Below are positions 34,475-41,464 of a stretch of DNA of 41,464 nt, piece after piece. How positions within the stretch are numbered: position 1 is the first letter of the stretch; every line of letters starts with the position of its first letter. Source of the DNA: Candidatus Omnitrophota bacterium (lineage in GTDB: Bacteria; Omnitrophota; Gorgyraeia; JABMRG01); NCBI GenBank assembly GCA_028716165.1, contig JAQUQI010000014.1:1-41464 (forward strand). Reading direction: 5' to 3'. The notes beneath the pieces were generated by a model. It saw nothing but the letters and a program-made list of their open reading frames with translations, was not told the origin of the DNA and did not search any database. A program made the position numbers and the translations under genes.

Positions 34475-34584
34475 GCCTCTTGCGCGCGTACCGGGTTTTG
34501 AAATAAATATTTATTCTGTCCGCGCGAAAACAGGCCTTGCGTGCAAGTTGTCTAAAAAAACCGGTTTTTTTTGGATTTCAAATC
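34475..34584. repeat. Palindrome-rich gap before the P-loop/DRTGG gene
   Basis: This 110-base gap contains AATAAATATTTATT (34502-34515), the hairpin CTTGC-GT-GCAAG (34537-34548 region) and the perfect 18-base A7-CCGG-T7 (34554-34571), plus paired CGCGCG and AGGCCT blocks. The A/T tracts predict bent DNA. I see no convincing -35/-10 pair and no clear ribosome-binding site before the ATG at 34585. Confidence 0.4.
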
Positions 34585-35679
34585 ATGCCTAAAAGAATAT
34601 TTATAGCAGCCACCCGGCAGAATGACGGCAAGACCACGCTTTCGCTGGGTCTGATGGCATTATTTAAGAAGAAATTTAATAATGTCAGTTTTATAAAACC
34701 AATCGGCCAGCGGTATCTTGTTGAACAAGGTTACAATATAGATGAAGATTCATATCTGATAGAGGAGATATTCGGTATAAAATCAAATTTGAAGGATATG
34801 TCGCCTGTGGCGATAGAAAAAGGTTTTACCCAGAAATACATAGATAATCCTGACCATAAGCCTCTGGAGTTACAGGTAAAAAATGCCTTTAAGAAAATAT
34901 CCGAAGGAAGCGATCTGGTCGTAATAGAGGGTACCGGCCACGCGGGCGTTGGTTCGGTTTTTGATATGTCTAATGCCGTTGTCGCCAAGATGCTTAACTC
35001 CAAGGTAGTCATAGTGTCCGGCGGCGGGATAGGCAGGCCGATAGACGAGATTATGCTTTCGTTGCCTCTTTTTAAGCAGGCGGGCGTTGAAGTAGCCGGC
35101 GTTATAATAAACAAGGTCCAGGACACAAAATACAAGAAGATAGACAGCCTTGTCCGAAAAGGTTTTCAGCGCCAAGGCGTTAATGTTCTTGGCGTGATAC
35201 CGTATCTTAAGGTGCTTGACACACCCGCAATGGAACATGTGGCTGATGAGCTGAAAGGCAGGTTTATAAGCGGTTCGGCCGAGAACATGCTTAAGGCCAT
35301 AAACAAATTTGTAGTTGCTGCGGGTTTACCGGGCAATGTTTTAAGGCAGATGGGCGAAAGGAGCCTTGTGATTACATCAGGCGACAGGGACGACCTAATA
35401 AAGGCGCTATTAAGAGAGAACCGCAGAAGAAAGCCTCAACAGGATATATTGGCGGGTTTTATCATAACATGCGGGCTGATGCCTAATAGAAAAATAAGGG
35501 GCAAGCTTGAGGAGAGCAAAATACCCGCTCTGCTTGTGCAGGAAGACACGTTTGAGATAGTAACGAAGATTGATAATATGATAGTAAAAATACATCCCGG
35601 CGAGAAAGATAAGATCGCAATGATAGAACGCCTGGTTGCCGAACACGTTGACTTAGAGCCGCTTTTATCAAAGATATGA
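34585..35679 (+). CDS. P-loop (BioD-like) ATPase with DRTGG domain
   Basis: 364 residues from ATG 34585; the in-frame TTG upstream falls in a palindromic gap and is rejected. The N-terminal ~220 residues are an AAA_26/dethiobiotin-synthetase-like fold: RIFIAATRQNDGKTTLSLGL (P-loop), VVIEGTGHAGVGSVFDMSNA, VIVSGGGIGRPIDEIML and VAGVIINKV. The C-terminal part matches a DRTGG domain (LVITSGDRDDLIKALL, then GFIITCGLMPNRKI and LLVQEDTFEIVTKI). This pair forms the regulatory N-terminal half of long phosphotransacetylases, but no acetyltransferase domain is present. Next to acsE, a role in sensing acetyl-CoA or CoA metabolism is a reasonable guess, not shown. Confidence 0.8.
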   Translation: MPKRIFIAATRQNDGKTTLSLGLMALFKKKFNNVSFIKPIGQRYLVEQGYNIDEDSYLIEEIFGIKSNLKDMSPVAIEKGFTQKYIDNPDHKPLELQVKNAFKKISEGSDLVVIEGTGHAGVGSVFDMSNAVVAKMLNSKVVIVSGGGIGRPIDEIMLSLPLFKQAGVEVAGVIINKVQDTKYKKIDSLVRKGFQRQGVNVLGVIPYLKVLDTPAMEHVADELKGRFISGSAENMLKAINKFVVAAGLPGNVLRQMGERSLVITSGDRDDLIKALLRENRRRKPQQDILAGFIITCGLMPNRKIRGKLEESKIPALLVQEDTFEIVTKIDNMIVKIHPGEKDKIAMIERLVAEHVDLEPLLSKI

Positions 35680-35706
35680 GCCCCGAGTTTTGGATTAATA
35701 ACATAA

Positions 35707-36669
35707 ATGAGCGTTAAAAATATTTTATATAAATCGGTTTTTATTGTTATATGCCTGGCTATAACAGTTACCTTGTGCCTTAAGACAGAGACCCGTACCA
35801 GATTCAAGATGGGGACCTTTGTTGACATTGTATTGACCGGTTTTGTTTGGAATGATTTTGGGCCTGTTTTTGATAGTGCTTTTCTCGCCATTGACAGCGT
35901 TGAGCAGATTGCCGATATGTATGATACTGGAAGCCAATTAAGCAATCTCAACAGGTCTGCTTGTGTTGGTCCTTTTCACGCGGACAAAGAGCTTTTTGCC
36001 ATGATATACCATTCCGACAGGCTGAACCGCGAGAGCGACGGGGTTTTTGATATTACGATAGCTCCTGTCGCCAAACTGTGGAAACTGTGCATACATAATA
36101 AGATAATGCCGGATGCCAAGGATATAAGAGACAACCTTGTTTTAACCGGTCCCGGTAACCTTGCGCTGAATCCGGAGAGCCAAGAGGTATTTTTTAAGAA
36201 GAAGGGCATGAGCATAGACCTTGGAGCTGTTGCCAAGGGATATGCGGTAGATAAGGCTGTAAGCCAGATAAAGATCTCCGGCATCAAGTCCGCGATGATA
36301 AATGCCGGAGGCGACATCTTTTGCTTAGGTAAAAAAAACCTTTTCTCACCCTGGCGTGTCGGCATAAGAGACCCTTATGATAAAAAAAATATTTGTGAGG
36401 TCATATCTCTATCCGATAAGGCGGCCGCGACATCAGGCGGGTATGAGCAGTTTTTTATGTATGAAGGAAAGTGCTATAGCCACCTGATAGACCCGAGGAC
36501 AGGCTATCCTTCTAACGGCGAATATAGTTCTGTAACGGTTATAGCTGATTCTTGTTTTTTGGCTGACTCTCTTGCCACGGCTATTTTTATCGGAGGAGAA
36601 GAAACTAGAAAGAAACTGCTGTCCTTGTATCCCGGCATTGAAGTGATAACGATAAAAAGTAATTTTTAA
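35707..36669 (+). CDS. apbE: FAD:protein FMN transferase ApbE
   Basis: 320 residues. One N-terminal hydrophobic segment (~9-25) anchors or exports it; no proper lipobox is seen. ApbE blocks: FKMGTFVDIVLTG, DTGSQLSNLN, IDLGAVAKGYAVDKA, MINAGGDIFCLG, ATSGGYEQFF and HLIDPRTGYPSNG. It attaches FMN to threonines of exported proteins such as RnfG/RnfD or NqrB/NqrC. None of those targets is in the window, but it suggests an Rnf- or Nqr-type complex elsewhere. A 28-base gap separates it from the DRTGG gene. Confidence 0.93.
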   Translation: MSVKNILYKSVFIVICLAITVTLCLKTETRTRFKMGTFVDIVLTGFVWNDFGPVFDSAFLAIDSVEQIADMYDTGSQLSNLNRSACVGPFHADKELFAMIYHSDRLNRESDGVFDITIAPVAKLWKLCIHNKIMPDAKDIRDNLVLTGPGNLALNPESQEVFFKKKGMSIDLGAVAKGYAVDKAVSQIKISGIKSAMINAGGDIFCLGKKNLFSPWRVGIRDPYDKKNICEVISLSDKAAATSGGYEQFFMYEGKCYSHLIDPRTGYPSNGEYSSVTVIADSCFLADSLATAIFIGGEETRKKLLSLYPGIEVITIKSNF

Positions 36670-36691
36670 GGCTTGATTTTTTAAATTTCTC

Positions 36692-36720
36692 TTGTTAATT
36701 GAATTTTCGTGTTGTATAAT
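36692..36720 (+). promoter_or_regulatory. hppA promoter
   Basis: TTGTTA (36692-36697), a 17-base spacer, then a perfect TATAAT (36715-36720). It starts 22 bases after the apbE stop. Transcription should begin near 36727, giving a leader of about 71 bases. Confidence 0.7.
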
Positions 36721-36736
36721 TATCCGATTGACGCGC

Positions 36737-36772
36737 CCCCGCGGCATCTATATGTTTGTGGGGAATTTTTTT
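36737..36772 (+). terminator. Terminator-like hairpin inside the hppA leader
   Basis: CCCCGC (36737-36742) pairs with GTGGGG (36758-36763), one G-T pair, with inner GCAT/ATGT, followed by AA and seven T (36766-36772). It lies after the predicted transcription start and before the ribosome-binding site, so it may end apbE transcripts, attenuate hppA, or both. CCTT (36776-36779) can also pair with the AAGG of the Shine-Dalgarno (36785-36788). Confidence 0.55.
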
Positions 36773-36797
36773 AAACCTTAAAAAAAGGAGAAAAAGA

Positions 36798-38897
36798 ATG
36801 TCGCCATTACTTGTACTGGCACCTTTGAGCTCGTTGCTTGCGCTTGCGTTCTCGTGCTTCTTAGGGGCTAGGATTATGAAGATGGATGAAGGCACCGACA
36901 AAATGAAAGAGATAGCCTGCGCTGTCAGAGAAGGCGCCCAGGCTTATATCAAAAGACAGTATTCCGTGGTAGGCATTATTTTTTTGTTTGTTTTTTTACT
37001 GCTATTATATTTTGTACATTGCGGGTATCTTGTGATATTTGTCCCTTTCGCATTTCTCACAGGCGGATTTTTTTCCGCCTTGTCCGGTTATATAGGAATG
37101 AAAATGGCTACCAATGCTTCCGCGAGGACCGCGTTTGCCGCGAAGACAAGCTTGAATGGGGGCCTGCGGGTTGCCTTTAACGCCGGAACGGTTTTAGGCC
37201 TTGTTGTAGTAGGCTTAGGCCTTCTGGACTTGGTTGCGTGGTTTTACATATTAGATTGGTATTATTCAAATAATCCGGCACCGGTAGGATATGATAAGAT
37301 CTTTATTGTAACAAGCATACTTTTGATGCGTTCTTTGGGAGCAAGCCTGCAGGCCCTTTTTGCAAGGGTAGGAGGAGGTATATATACAAAGGCGGCCGAT
37401 GTGGGAGCTGATCTTGTAGGAAAGGTTGAAGCAGGCATACCTGAAGATGACCCGCGCAATCCCGCCGTTATTGCTGATAATGTTGGTGATAATGTCGGAG
37501 ATGTTGCCGGCATGGGAGCTGATCTTTATGAGTCTTATGTCGGGGCTATTGTGGCATCATCGGCTTTGGCTGTTTCAGCGGGGCTTGGCATTAATGGCGT
37601 GATAGCGCCTATGATAATTGCCGGTATCGGAATATTGTGCTCTATAGTTGGATCGTTTTTTGTAAATAGCAGAGAAAATGCCTCGCAAGGCGCTTTGCTT
37701 ATGGCTTTAAGAAAAGGCGTGATAGTCTCCGCCGGACTTATCGTGGTCTTGTCTTTTTTTATAATCAAACATGTCCTTGGCATGCAGTATATAGGTATAT
37801 ATTATGCTATGCTTGCGGGTTTATTCTGCGGGATTGTAATAGGGGTTTCAACAGAATATTATACGTCCGCGCGTTATAGCCCGACCAGACAGGTCGCCCA
37901 AAGCGCGGAGACGGGCCCGGCAACAGCTGTTATTTTCGGCATGTCTGTAGGTATGCTCTCTACGGCGCTGCCCGTTATTGTAGTCGGCGCGGCCGTATTG
38001 GCGGCATTTTATTTTGCCGGAGGAGCATCCAATTCAAGTATGGGGTTATATGGCGTGGGCATATCGGCGGTCGGCATGCTTTCAACTCTGGGTATTACTC
38101 TTGCTACCGATGCTTATGGGCCTGTTGCTGACAATGCCGGTGGAAACGCGGAAATGTCCGGATTGGGTTCCGAGGTAAGGAAGAGGACGGATGCTCTTGA
38201 TTCTCTGGGAAATACCACTGCCGCGACAGGCAAAGGTTTTGCCATAGGCTCTGCCGCGCTTACCGCGCTGGCTCTTATCGCAGCTTACAGGGATCAGGTA
38301 GTTTTTCTTGGAGGAGGAATGAAAGATCTTTCCCTGCTTAATCCAAGGCTTATAGTCGGCCTTTTCATAGGAGGCATGCTGCCTTTTGTATTTTGTTCAA
38401 TGCTGTTGAAATCAGTGGGTAAAGCGGCTGGTCAAATTGTCGTTGAAGTCAGGCGCCAATTTAAAGAGATAAAAGGCCTTATGGAGGGCAAGGCAAAGGC
38501 AGATTATGCCTCATGCGTAGGAATTGCCACCACTGCCGCCCAAAAAGAAATGATACTACCGTCTTTACTGGCTATAATTGCTCCTGTGTTGGTTGGAATA
38601 TTTGTGGGCCTTGAGGCCGGCATAGGCCTTTTGGTAGGCGCCCTTGTGTCGGGGTTTGTCTTGGCAGTGATGATGGCAAATGCCGGAGGGGCTTGGGATA
38701 ATGCAAAGAAATATATTGAAGAAGGAAACCACGGCGGTAAAGGCAGTTTTGCTCATAAGGCGGCCGTAGCAGGCGATACCGTAGGCGATCCGTTCAAGGA
38801 TACCGCGGGGCCGGCATTAAATATCCTTATAAAGCTTATGTCTATGGTTGCTACATCGTTTGTCGGATTTGTTATGGCATGTACTTTGGTAAAATGA
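36798..38897 (+). CDS. hppA: Membrane-bound pyrophosphatase, K+-dependent type
   Basis: 699 residues from ATG 36798; AAAGGAG lies upstream, and an earlier in-frame ATG at 36756 falls in the leader hairpin. About 16 hydrophobic helices. The substrate site is complete: [61 protein letters not shown] and [17 protein letters not shown]. In [12 protein letters not shown], position 475 is Ala, as in K+-dependent enzymes (Lys in K+-independent ones). It couples PPi hydrolysis to pumping of H+ or Na+; which ion cannot be told here. It has its own promoter and structured leader. Confidence 0.96.
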   Translation: MSPLLVLAPLSSLLALAFSCFLGARIMKMDEGTDKMKEIACAVREGAQAYIKRQYSVVGIIFLFVFLLLLYFVHCGYLVIFVPFAFLTGGFFSALSGYIGMKMATNASARTAFAAKTSLNGGLRVAFNAGTVLGLVVVGLGLLDLVAWFYILDWYYSNNPAPVGYDKIFIVTSILLMRSLGASLQALFARVGGGIYTKAADVGADLVGKVEAGIPEDDPRNPAVIADNVGDNVGDVAGMGADLYESYVGAIVASSALAVSAGLGINGVIAPMIIAGIGILCSIVGSFFVNSRENASQGALLMALRKGVIVSAGLIVVLSFFIIKHVLGMQYIGIYYAMLAGLFCGIVIGVSTEYYTSARYSPTRQVAQSAETGPATAVIFGMSVGMLSTALPVIVVGAAVLAAFYFAGGASNSSMGLYGVGISAVGMLSTLGITLATDAYGPVADNAGGNAEMSGLGSEVRKRTDALDSLGNTTAATGKGFAIGSAALTALALIAAYRDQVVFLGGGMKDLSLLNPRLIVGLFIGGMLPFVFCSMLLKSVGKAAGQIVVEVRRQFKEIKGLMEGKAKADYASCVGIATTAAQKEMILPSLLAIIAPVLVGIFVGLEAGIGLLVGALVSGFVLAVMMANAGGAWDNAKKYIEEGNHGGKGSFAHKAAVAGDTVGDPFKDTAGPALNILIKLMSMVATSFVGFVMACTLVK

Positions 38898-38903
38898 TAT
38901 AAA

Positions 38904-38955
38904 TTATACAGGCGCTTTACGGCAGACGATTGCCTGCCGCAAGGCGCCTGTATAA
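38904..38955. repeat. Long hairpin after hppA
   Basis: TTATACAGGCGC (38904-38915) pairs perfectly with GCGCCTGTATAA (38944-38955). The stem continues through TTT/AAG and, after one mismatch, CGGCAG/CTGCCG (38920-38925, 38934-38939), giving about 21 pairs around an 8-base loop. It begins 6 bases after the hppA stop. No T-tract follows on either strand, so it is probably an mRNA-stabilising or Rho-assisting end, or a small palindromic repeat element. Confidence 0.6.
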
Positions 38956-39008
38956 TCAATATCCAATATCTCTATAATCATTTCGCGAAGGCGTAATAAT
39001 CCAATCTT

Positions 39009-39029
39009 TGCCTAAAAGGCATCTTTTTT
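39009..39029 (+). terminator. Intrinsic terminator before mnmA
   Basis: TGCCT-AAA-AGGCA (39009-39021) is followed by TCTTTTTT (39022-39029). It is the clearest classic terminator in the window. It ends only 20 bases before the mnmA ATG; TATAAT at 38973-38978 upstream could place it inside an mnmA leader. Confidence 0.6.
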
Positions 39030-39049
39030 GATCCTGATTCGGTTTAAAC

Positions 39050-40120
39050 ATGAGAAATAAGACGGTTGTTTTAGCCATGAGCGGCGGTGTTGATTCATCC
39101 GTTGCGGCATACCTTTTGCGCAGACGAGGTTTTTCTGTGATAGGTATTACAATGGGCTTTTTAAGCGCCCGGAAAGGGCAGGATGGTTTACCTGTTTTTT
39201 CGGACAATTGTTCTCGCGCGAAAGAGGTATGTGCAAAAATCGGTGTTCCCCATTATTTTGTGGATTACTCAAAAAAATTTAAAGAAGATGTGATAGAAAG
39301 TTTTGTAGACAGCTATAGGCAGGGCCAGACCCCTAATCCCTGCATTGTGTGCAATAAGGAGGTAAAATTTCCGGTATTAATTGAACAGGCCAGAAGATTT
39401 AACGCTGATTATATCGCCACCGGCCATTATGCCAGATGCTATTATAGCCTGATACGCGGCAGGTTTTTTATCAAAGAGGCAAGAGATAAGGCCAAAGACC
39501 AGTCATATGTGCTGTTCTGCCTGGGCCAGGACACGCTTTCCCGGCTTATATTACCAGTAGGGGATTATAAAAAAAACGATATTTATTATATTGCCAGACG
39601 GATTGGATTGAGTTTTTTGCCCGATGGTGAATCGCAGGAAATATGTTTTGTGCAGGATAATGATCTCAAACGTTTTCTCCGGGAACGGCTTGGCGGCGCG
39701 ATAGTAAAAGGCATTGTTAAAGACCGGCTTGGCAGAAGGCTTTTATCACATGAAGGCACTTGTTTTTTTACTATAGGCCAAAGGCGGGGTTTGGGCATAG
39801 CTTACGGAAGCCCTGTTTATGTGACTGATATAGACCATAAGACAGGAGATATAACCGTAGGAGATTATGGTGATACCATGAAAGGGTCCCTGCGAGTTAA
39901 AAATACTATTTATAATATGCCGTCCGCAGAACTTAAAAAAGATCATCGCGTATATGTCAAGATCAGGTATAAGCATGCAAAAACCCGCGCGGTTTTGAAA
40001 ATCCAGCAAGACGGCGGCGCTTTGGTATATTTTAACAGGCCGCAGAGCGCGCCAACCCCCGGCCAGGCGGCTGTTTTTTATAAGAATAACTCTGTTATTG
40101 GCGGAGGCTGGATAATATAA
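39050..40120 (+). CDS. mnmA: tRNA-specific 2-thiouridylase MnmA
   Basis: 356 residues. The PP-loop SGGVDSSVA begins at residue 11. The catalytic cysteines are C101 (in NPCIVCNKEVKF) and C199 (in GESQEICFVQD). RRGLGIAYGSPVYV marks the central domain. It thiolates U34 at position 2 in tRNAs for Lys, Glu and Gln. No strong ribosome-binding site precedes the ATG (cggtttaaac). The stop shares one base with the next start. Confidence 0.96.
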   Translation: MRNKTVVLAMSGGVDSSVAAYLLRRRGFSVIGITMGFLSARKGQDGLPVFSDNCSRAKEVCAKIGVPHYFVDYSKKFKEDVIESFVDSYRQGQTPNPCIVCNKEVKFPVLIEQARRFNADYIATGHYARCYYSLIRGRFFIKEARDKAKDQSYVLFCLGQDTLSRLILPVGDYKKNDIYYIARRIGLSFLPDGESQEICFVQDNDLKRFLRERLGGAIVKGIVKDRLGRRLLSHEGTCFFTIGQRRGLGIAYGSPVYVTDIDHKTGDITVGDYGDTMKGSLRVKNTIYNMPSAELKKDHRVYVKIRYKHAKTRAVLKIQQDGGALVYFNRPQSAPTPGQAAVFYKNNSVIGGGWII

Positions 40121-41025
40121 TGGAACATTTTTCCTTTTGGTTTAGACGGATTGCGTATAATAATGCCCGGATAAAAAGTTTTGTTACCGTCTTGGCAAGA
40201 GCTTTCGCGGTATTTCTTGTGTTCGCATTATGGAAGCCTTTGCCGGCATATTCAATCTCGTATCTTACCAGCGGCTTGGAAGCGGCGGATAAAACGGCTG
40301 TTGATTCCGGTTTTAAAAAACAAAGACTTGCGACATCTTTTTTTTGCCTTACGGCATATACCAGATTTGACGAAGCGTCCAGTTTATTAAGGGTATATAT
40401 AGAAGGGGACGGGTTCGCGTTTAGTTCCAGAAGGTTTGTTTCAGGTAATCCTACTCCGTCCCAGCCTCTTGTCTTAAAATTAGCGGCAATTGATCCGCAT
40501 AAAAACACGGCGTATCTTGCCCGGCCATGCCAGTATATATCTGAAAAAGAAGAGAGGAATTATCATGATAGATATTGGTCGCAGGCGCGTTTTTCACAGG
40601 AGGTTATAGATTCAATGAATGAAGCGATAGATGTTTTAAAAATGCAATCAGGGGCAAGCGATGTTTTGCTCATAGGATATTCAGGCGGTGCCGCTGTGGC
40701 TGTATTGATTGCCGCCAAAAGAGATGATGTGTCCGGCTTGATAACGATTGCCGGTAATCTTGACCATGAGGCAGTTAACCGTTATCATAAGGTCAGCCAG
40801 CTGGAAGGCTCACTCAACCCGGCGGATTATGCGGGAAAAATCTCCAAAATACCTCAATGCCATTTTGCCGGAGCCGGAGACAGCGTTGTGCCGATAAGTG
40901 TTATAGAAGGGTTTGCCCGCGCGGCAGGGGATAGTAAATGCGAAACGGTTACTATTGTGGACGATTGCGGGCACAATGACGGCTGGGTTAAAAAATGGCG
41001 TCAACTGTTATCCCAGGCGTTTTAA
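40120..41025 (+). CDS. Exported or membrane-anchored alpha/beta hydrolase
   Basis: 301 residues; GGAGG (40103-40107) is 12 bases upstream. Basic residues are followed by a hydrophobic segment (~22-46, ending near AYS), a signal peptide or anchor. An alpha/beta hydrolase triad is visible: S188 in LIGYSGGAA, D254 in GAGDSVVP and H285 in CGHNDGW. The early segments IEGDGFAF and LARPCQYI are typical of lipase-like serine hydrolases. Substrate unknown; an esterase or lipase is most likely. It shares a base with mnmA, so it is cotranscribed, though no functional link is obvious. Confidence 0.72.
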   Translation: MEHFSFWFRRIAYNNARIKSFVTVLARAFAVFLVFALWKPLPAYSISYLTSGLEAADKTAVDSGFKKQRLATSFFCLTAYTRFDEASSLLRVYIEGDGFAFSSRRFVSGNPTPSQPLVLKLAAIDPHKNTAYLARPCQYISEKEERNYHDRYWSQARFSQEVIDSMNEAIDVLKMQSGASDVLLIGYSGGAAVAVLIAAKRDDVSGLITIAGNLDHEAVNRYHKVSQLEGSLNPADYAGKISKIPQCHFAGAGDSVVPISVIEGFARAAGDSKCETVTIVDDCGHNDGWVKKWRQLLSQAF

Positions 41026-41111
41026 ACCGGCGCGGTGTTTCTTACCGCAATAATTAACAGTTATAATGCCGATATATTCGTAGATTGCCCAATGCCTGGC
41101 CTAATTTTTTC

Positions 41112-41140
41112 TTGCAAGGAAATTGGCATTATGCTATAAT
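41112..41140 (+). promoter_or_regulatory. tRNA promoter with extended -10
   Basis: TTGCAA (41112-41117), 17-base spacer, TATAAT (41135-41140), with TGC directly before it making an extended -10. Transcription would start near 41147, about 14 bases before the tRNA. ATAATGCC (41063-41070) and GGCATTAT (41125-41132, overlapping the extended -10) form an 8-base inverted repeat around the region. Confidence 0.75.
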
Positions 41141-41160
41141 TCCCAAACTGAATGTCTTTT

Positions 41161-41237
41161 GGGCCCGTAGCGCAGTTGGTTAGCGCAGTTGACTCATAAT
41201 CAATTGGTCGTAGGTTCGAGTCCTACCGGGCCCACCA
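41161..41237 (+). tRNA. tRNA with anticodon CAT, probably tRNA-Ile2 (lysidine-modified)
   Basis: 77 bases with encoded CCA. Acceptor GGGCCCG/CGGGCCC, D-stem GCGC/GCGC, anticodon stem GTTGA/TCAAT with loop CTCATAA (anticodon 41195-41197), T-arm GTAGG-TTCGAGT-CCTAC. CAT could mean Met-elongator or Ile2. The G1-C72 acceptor with C4-G69 and C5-G68 and the GGTCGTAGGTTCGAGTCCTAC arm resemble tRNA-Ile2 of other bacteria, in which TilS converts C34 to lysidine to read AUA. Not an initiator: the first pair is matched. Its 3' end is copied in the repeats that follow. Confidence 0.9.
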
Positions 41238-41464
41238 TTTTTAGGACTCGAAGAGAGCCCTGCAATAAAATGCGACCAAGAGGAGCATTTTAAGGGCGAA
41301 TGGCCGACCCGAAACGAACGAAGTGAGTGAAGGGCGCCGAGTCCTACCGGGCCCACCATTTTTAGGACTCGAAGAGAGCCCTGCAATAAAATGCGACCAA
41401 GAGGAGCATTTTAAGGGCGAATGGCCGACCCGAAACGAACGAAGTGAGTGAAGGGCGCCGAGTC
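41217..41464 (+). repeat. 121-bp tandem repeat carrying the tRNA 3' end
   Basis: Units at 41217-41337 and 41338-41458 appear identical, and a third begins at 41459 and runs off the window. Each starts with the last 21 bases of the tRNA (CGAGTCCTACCGGGCCCACCA). Within a unit, TAGGACTCG (41242-41250) is complementary to CGAGTCCTA of the preceding tRNA 3' part and of the next unit; AAAATGC/GCATTTT nested in GCCCT/AGGGC forms a second hairpin; GGC..CCC/GGG..GCC a third. No open reading frame is credible inside. Confidence 0.9.

Noticed and set aside
36727-36797. Fluoride riboswitch in the hppA leader
   Set aside because: The conserved GGCGAUGG opening and pseudoknot sequences are absent.
41180-41386. 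Reverse-strand 68-residue reading frame containing GGPGRTRTYDQL
   Set aside because: This is the well-known false translation of the antisense strand of a tRNA 3' region, extended through the tandem repeats.
41217-41464. Possible CRISPR array
   Set aside because: The whole 121-base unit repeats with no variable spacers, and the unit carries tRNA sequence.

Overview
The window reads as chromosomal backbone of an anaerobic, diderm bacterium. My best guess is the candidate phylum Omnitrophota (OP3) or a close relative. This is an inference from gene content: an McsA-McsB-ClpC operon usually seen in Gram-positives occurs beside Mla-type lipid transport and an AsmA/TamB-like protein, which imply an outer membrane, and beside the methyl branch of the Wood-Ljungdahl pathway and a membrane pyrophosphatase. 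All 40 protein genes lie on the + strand and are tightly packed; many overlap by 1-4 bases (ATGA or TGATG junctions). No stretch of 300 bases lacks a gene; the longest gap is about 135 bases. I see no transposase, integrase, phage gene or CRISPR array.

Layout. 1-4624: end of an ilvE-type aminotransferase, then mcsA-mcsB-clpC (protein-arginine phosphorylation and Clp proteolysis). 4700-8773: AsmA/TamB-like protein and MlaE-MlaF-MlaD (lipid traffic to the outer membrane). 8825-10192: radA. 10316-13684: an unusual block with a bactofilin fused to an excisionase-type helix-turn-helix, a second helix-turn-helix protein with a C-terminal membrane anchor, a two-PDZ exported protein, a HAMP-only membrane protein and an exported TPR-like protein. 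13785-25593: housekeeping genes (polA, glgA, coaE, rho, rpmE, prfA, prmC, murA, rpsP, trmD, rplS, rnhB). 25590-34474: one-carbon genes fhs, fchA, folD, metV, metF and acsE, interleaved with an HD-GYP protein and pantothenate genes panB and panE. 34585-41025: a P-loop/DRTGG protein, apbE, hppA, mnmA and an exported alpha/beta hydrolase. 41161-41464: a tRNA with anticodon CAT followed by a 121-bp tandem repeat.

How the genes work together. Fhs, FchA, FolD and MetF/MetV carry formate to methyl-THF, and AcsE passes the methyl group to a corrinoid protein. PanB draws on the same methylene-THF pool, so C1 and CoA synthesis are co-located. ApbE (covalent flavinylation) and HppA (pyrophosphate-driven ion pumping) fit a low-energy anaerobic lifestyle. 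Carbon monoxide dehydrogenase/acetyl-CoA synthase and formate dehydrogenase are not in the window, so a full pathway cannot be claimed.

The two signals most worth following are (1) the bactofilin-HTH / HTH-membrane-anchor block, a possible DNA-to-cytoskeleton-to-membrane tether, and (2) the tandem repeats behind the tRNA. Each repeat carries the tRNA's last 21 nucleotides including CCA, is highly structured, and runs off the right edge of the window.
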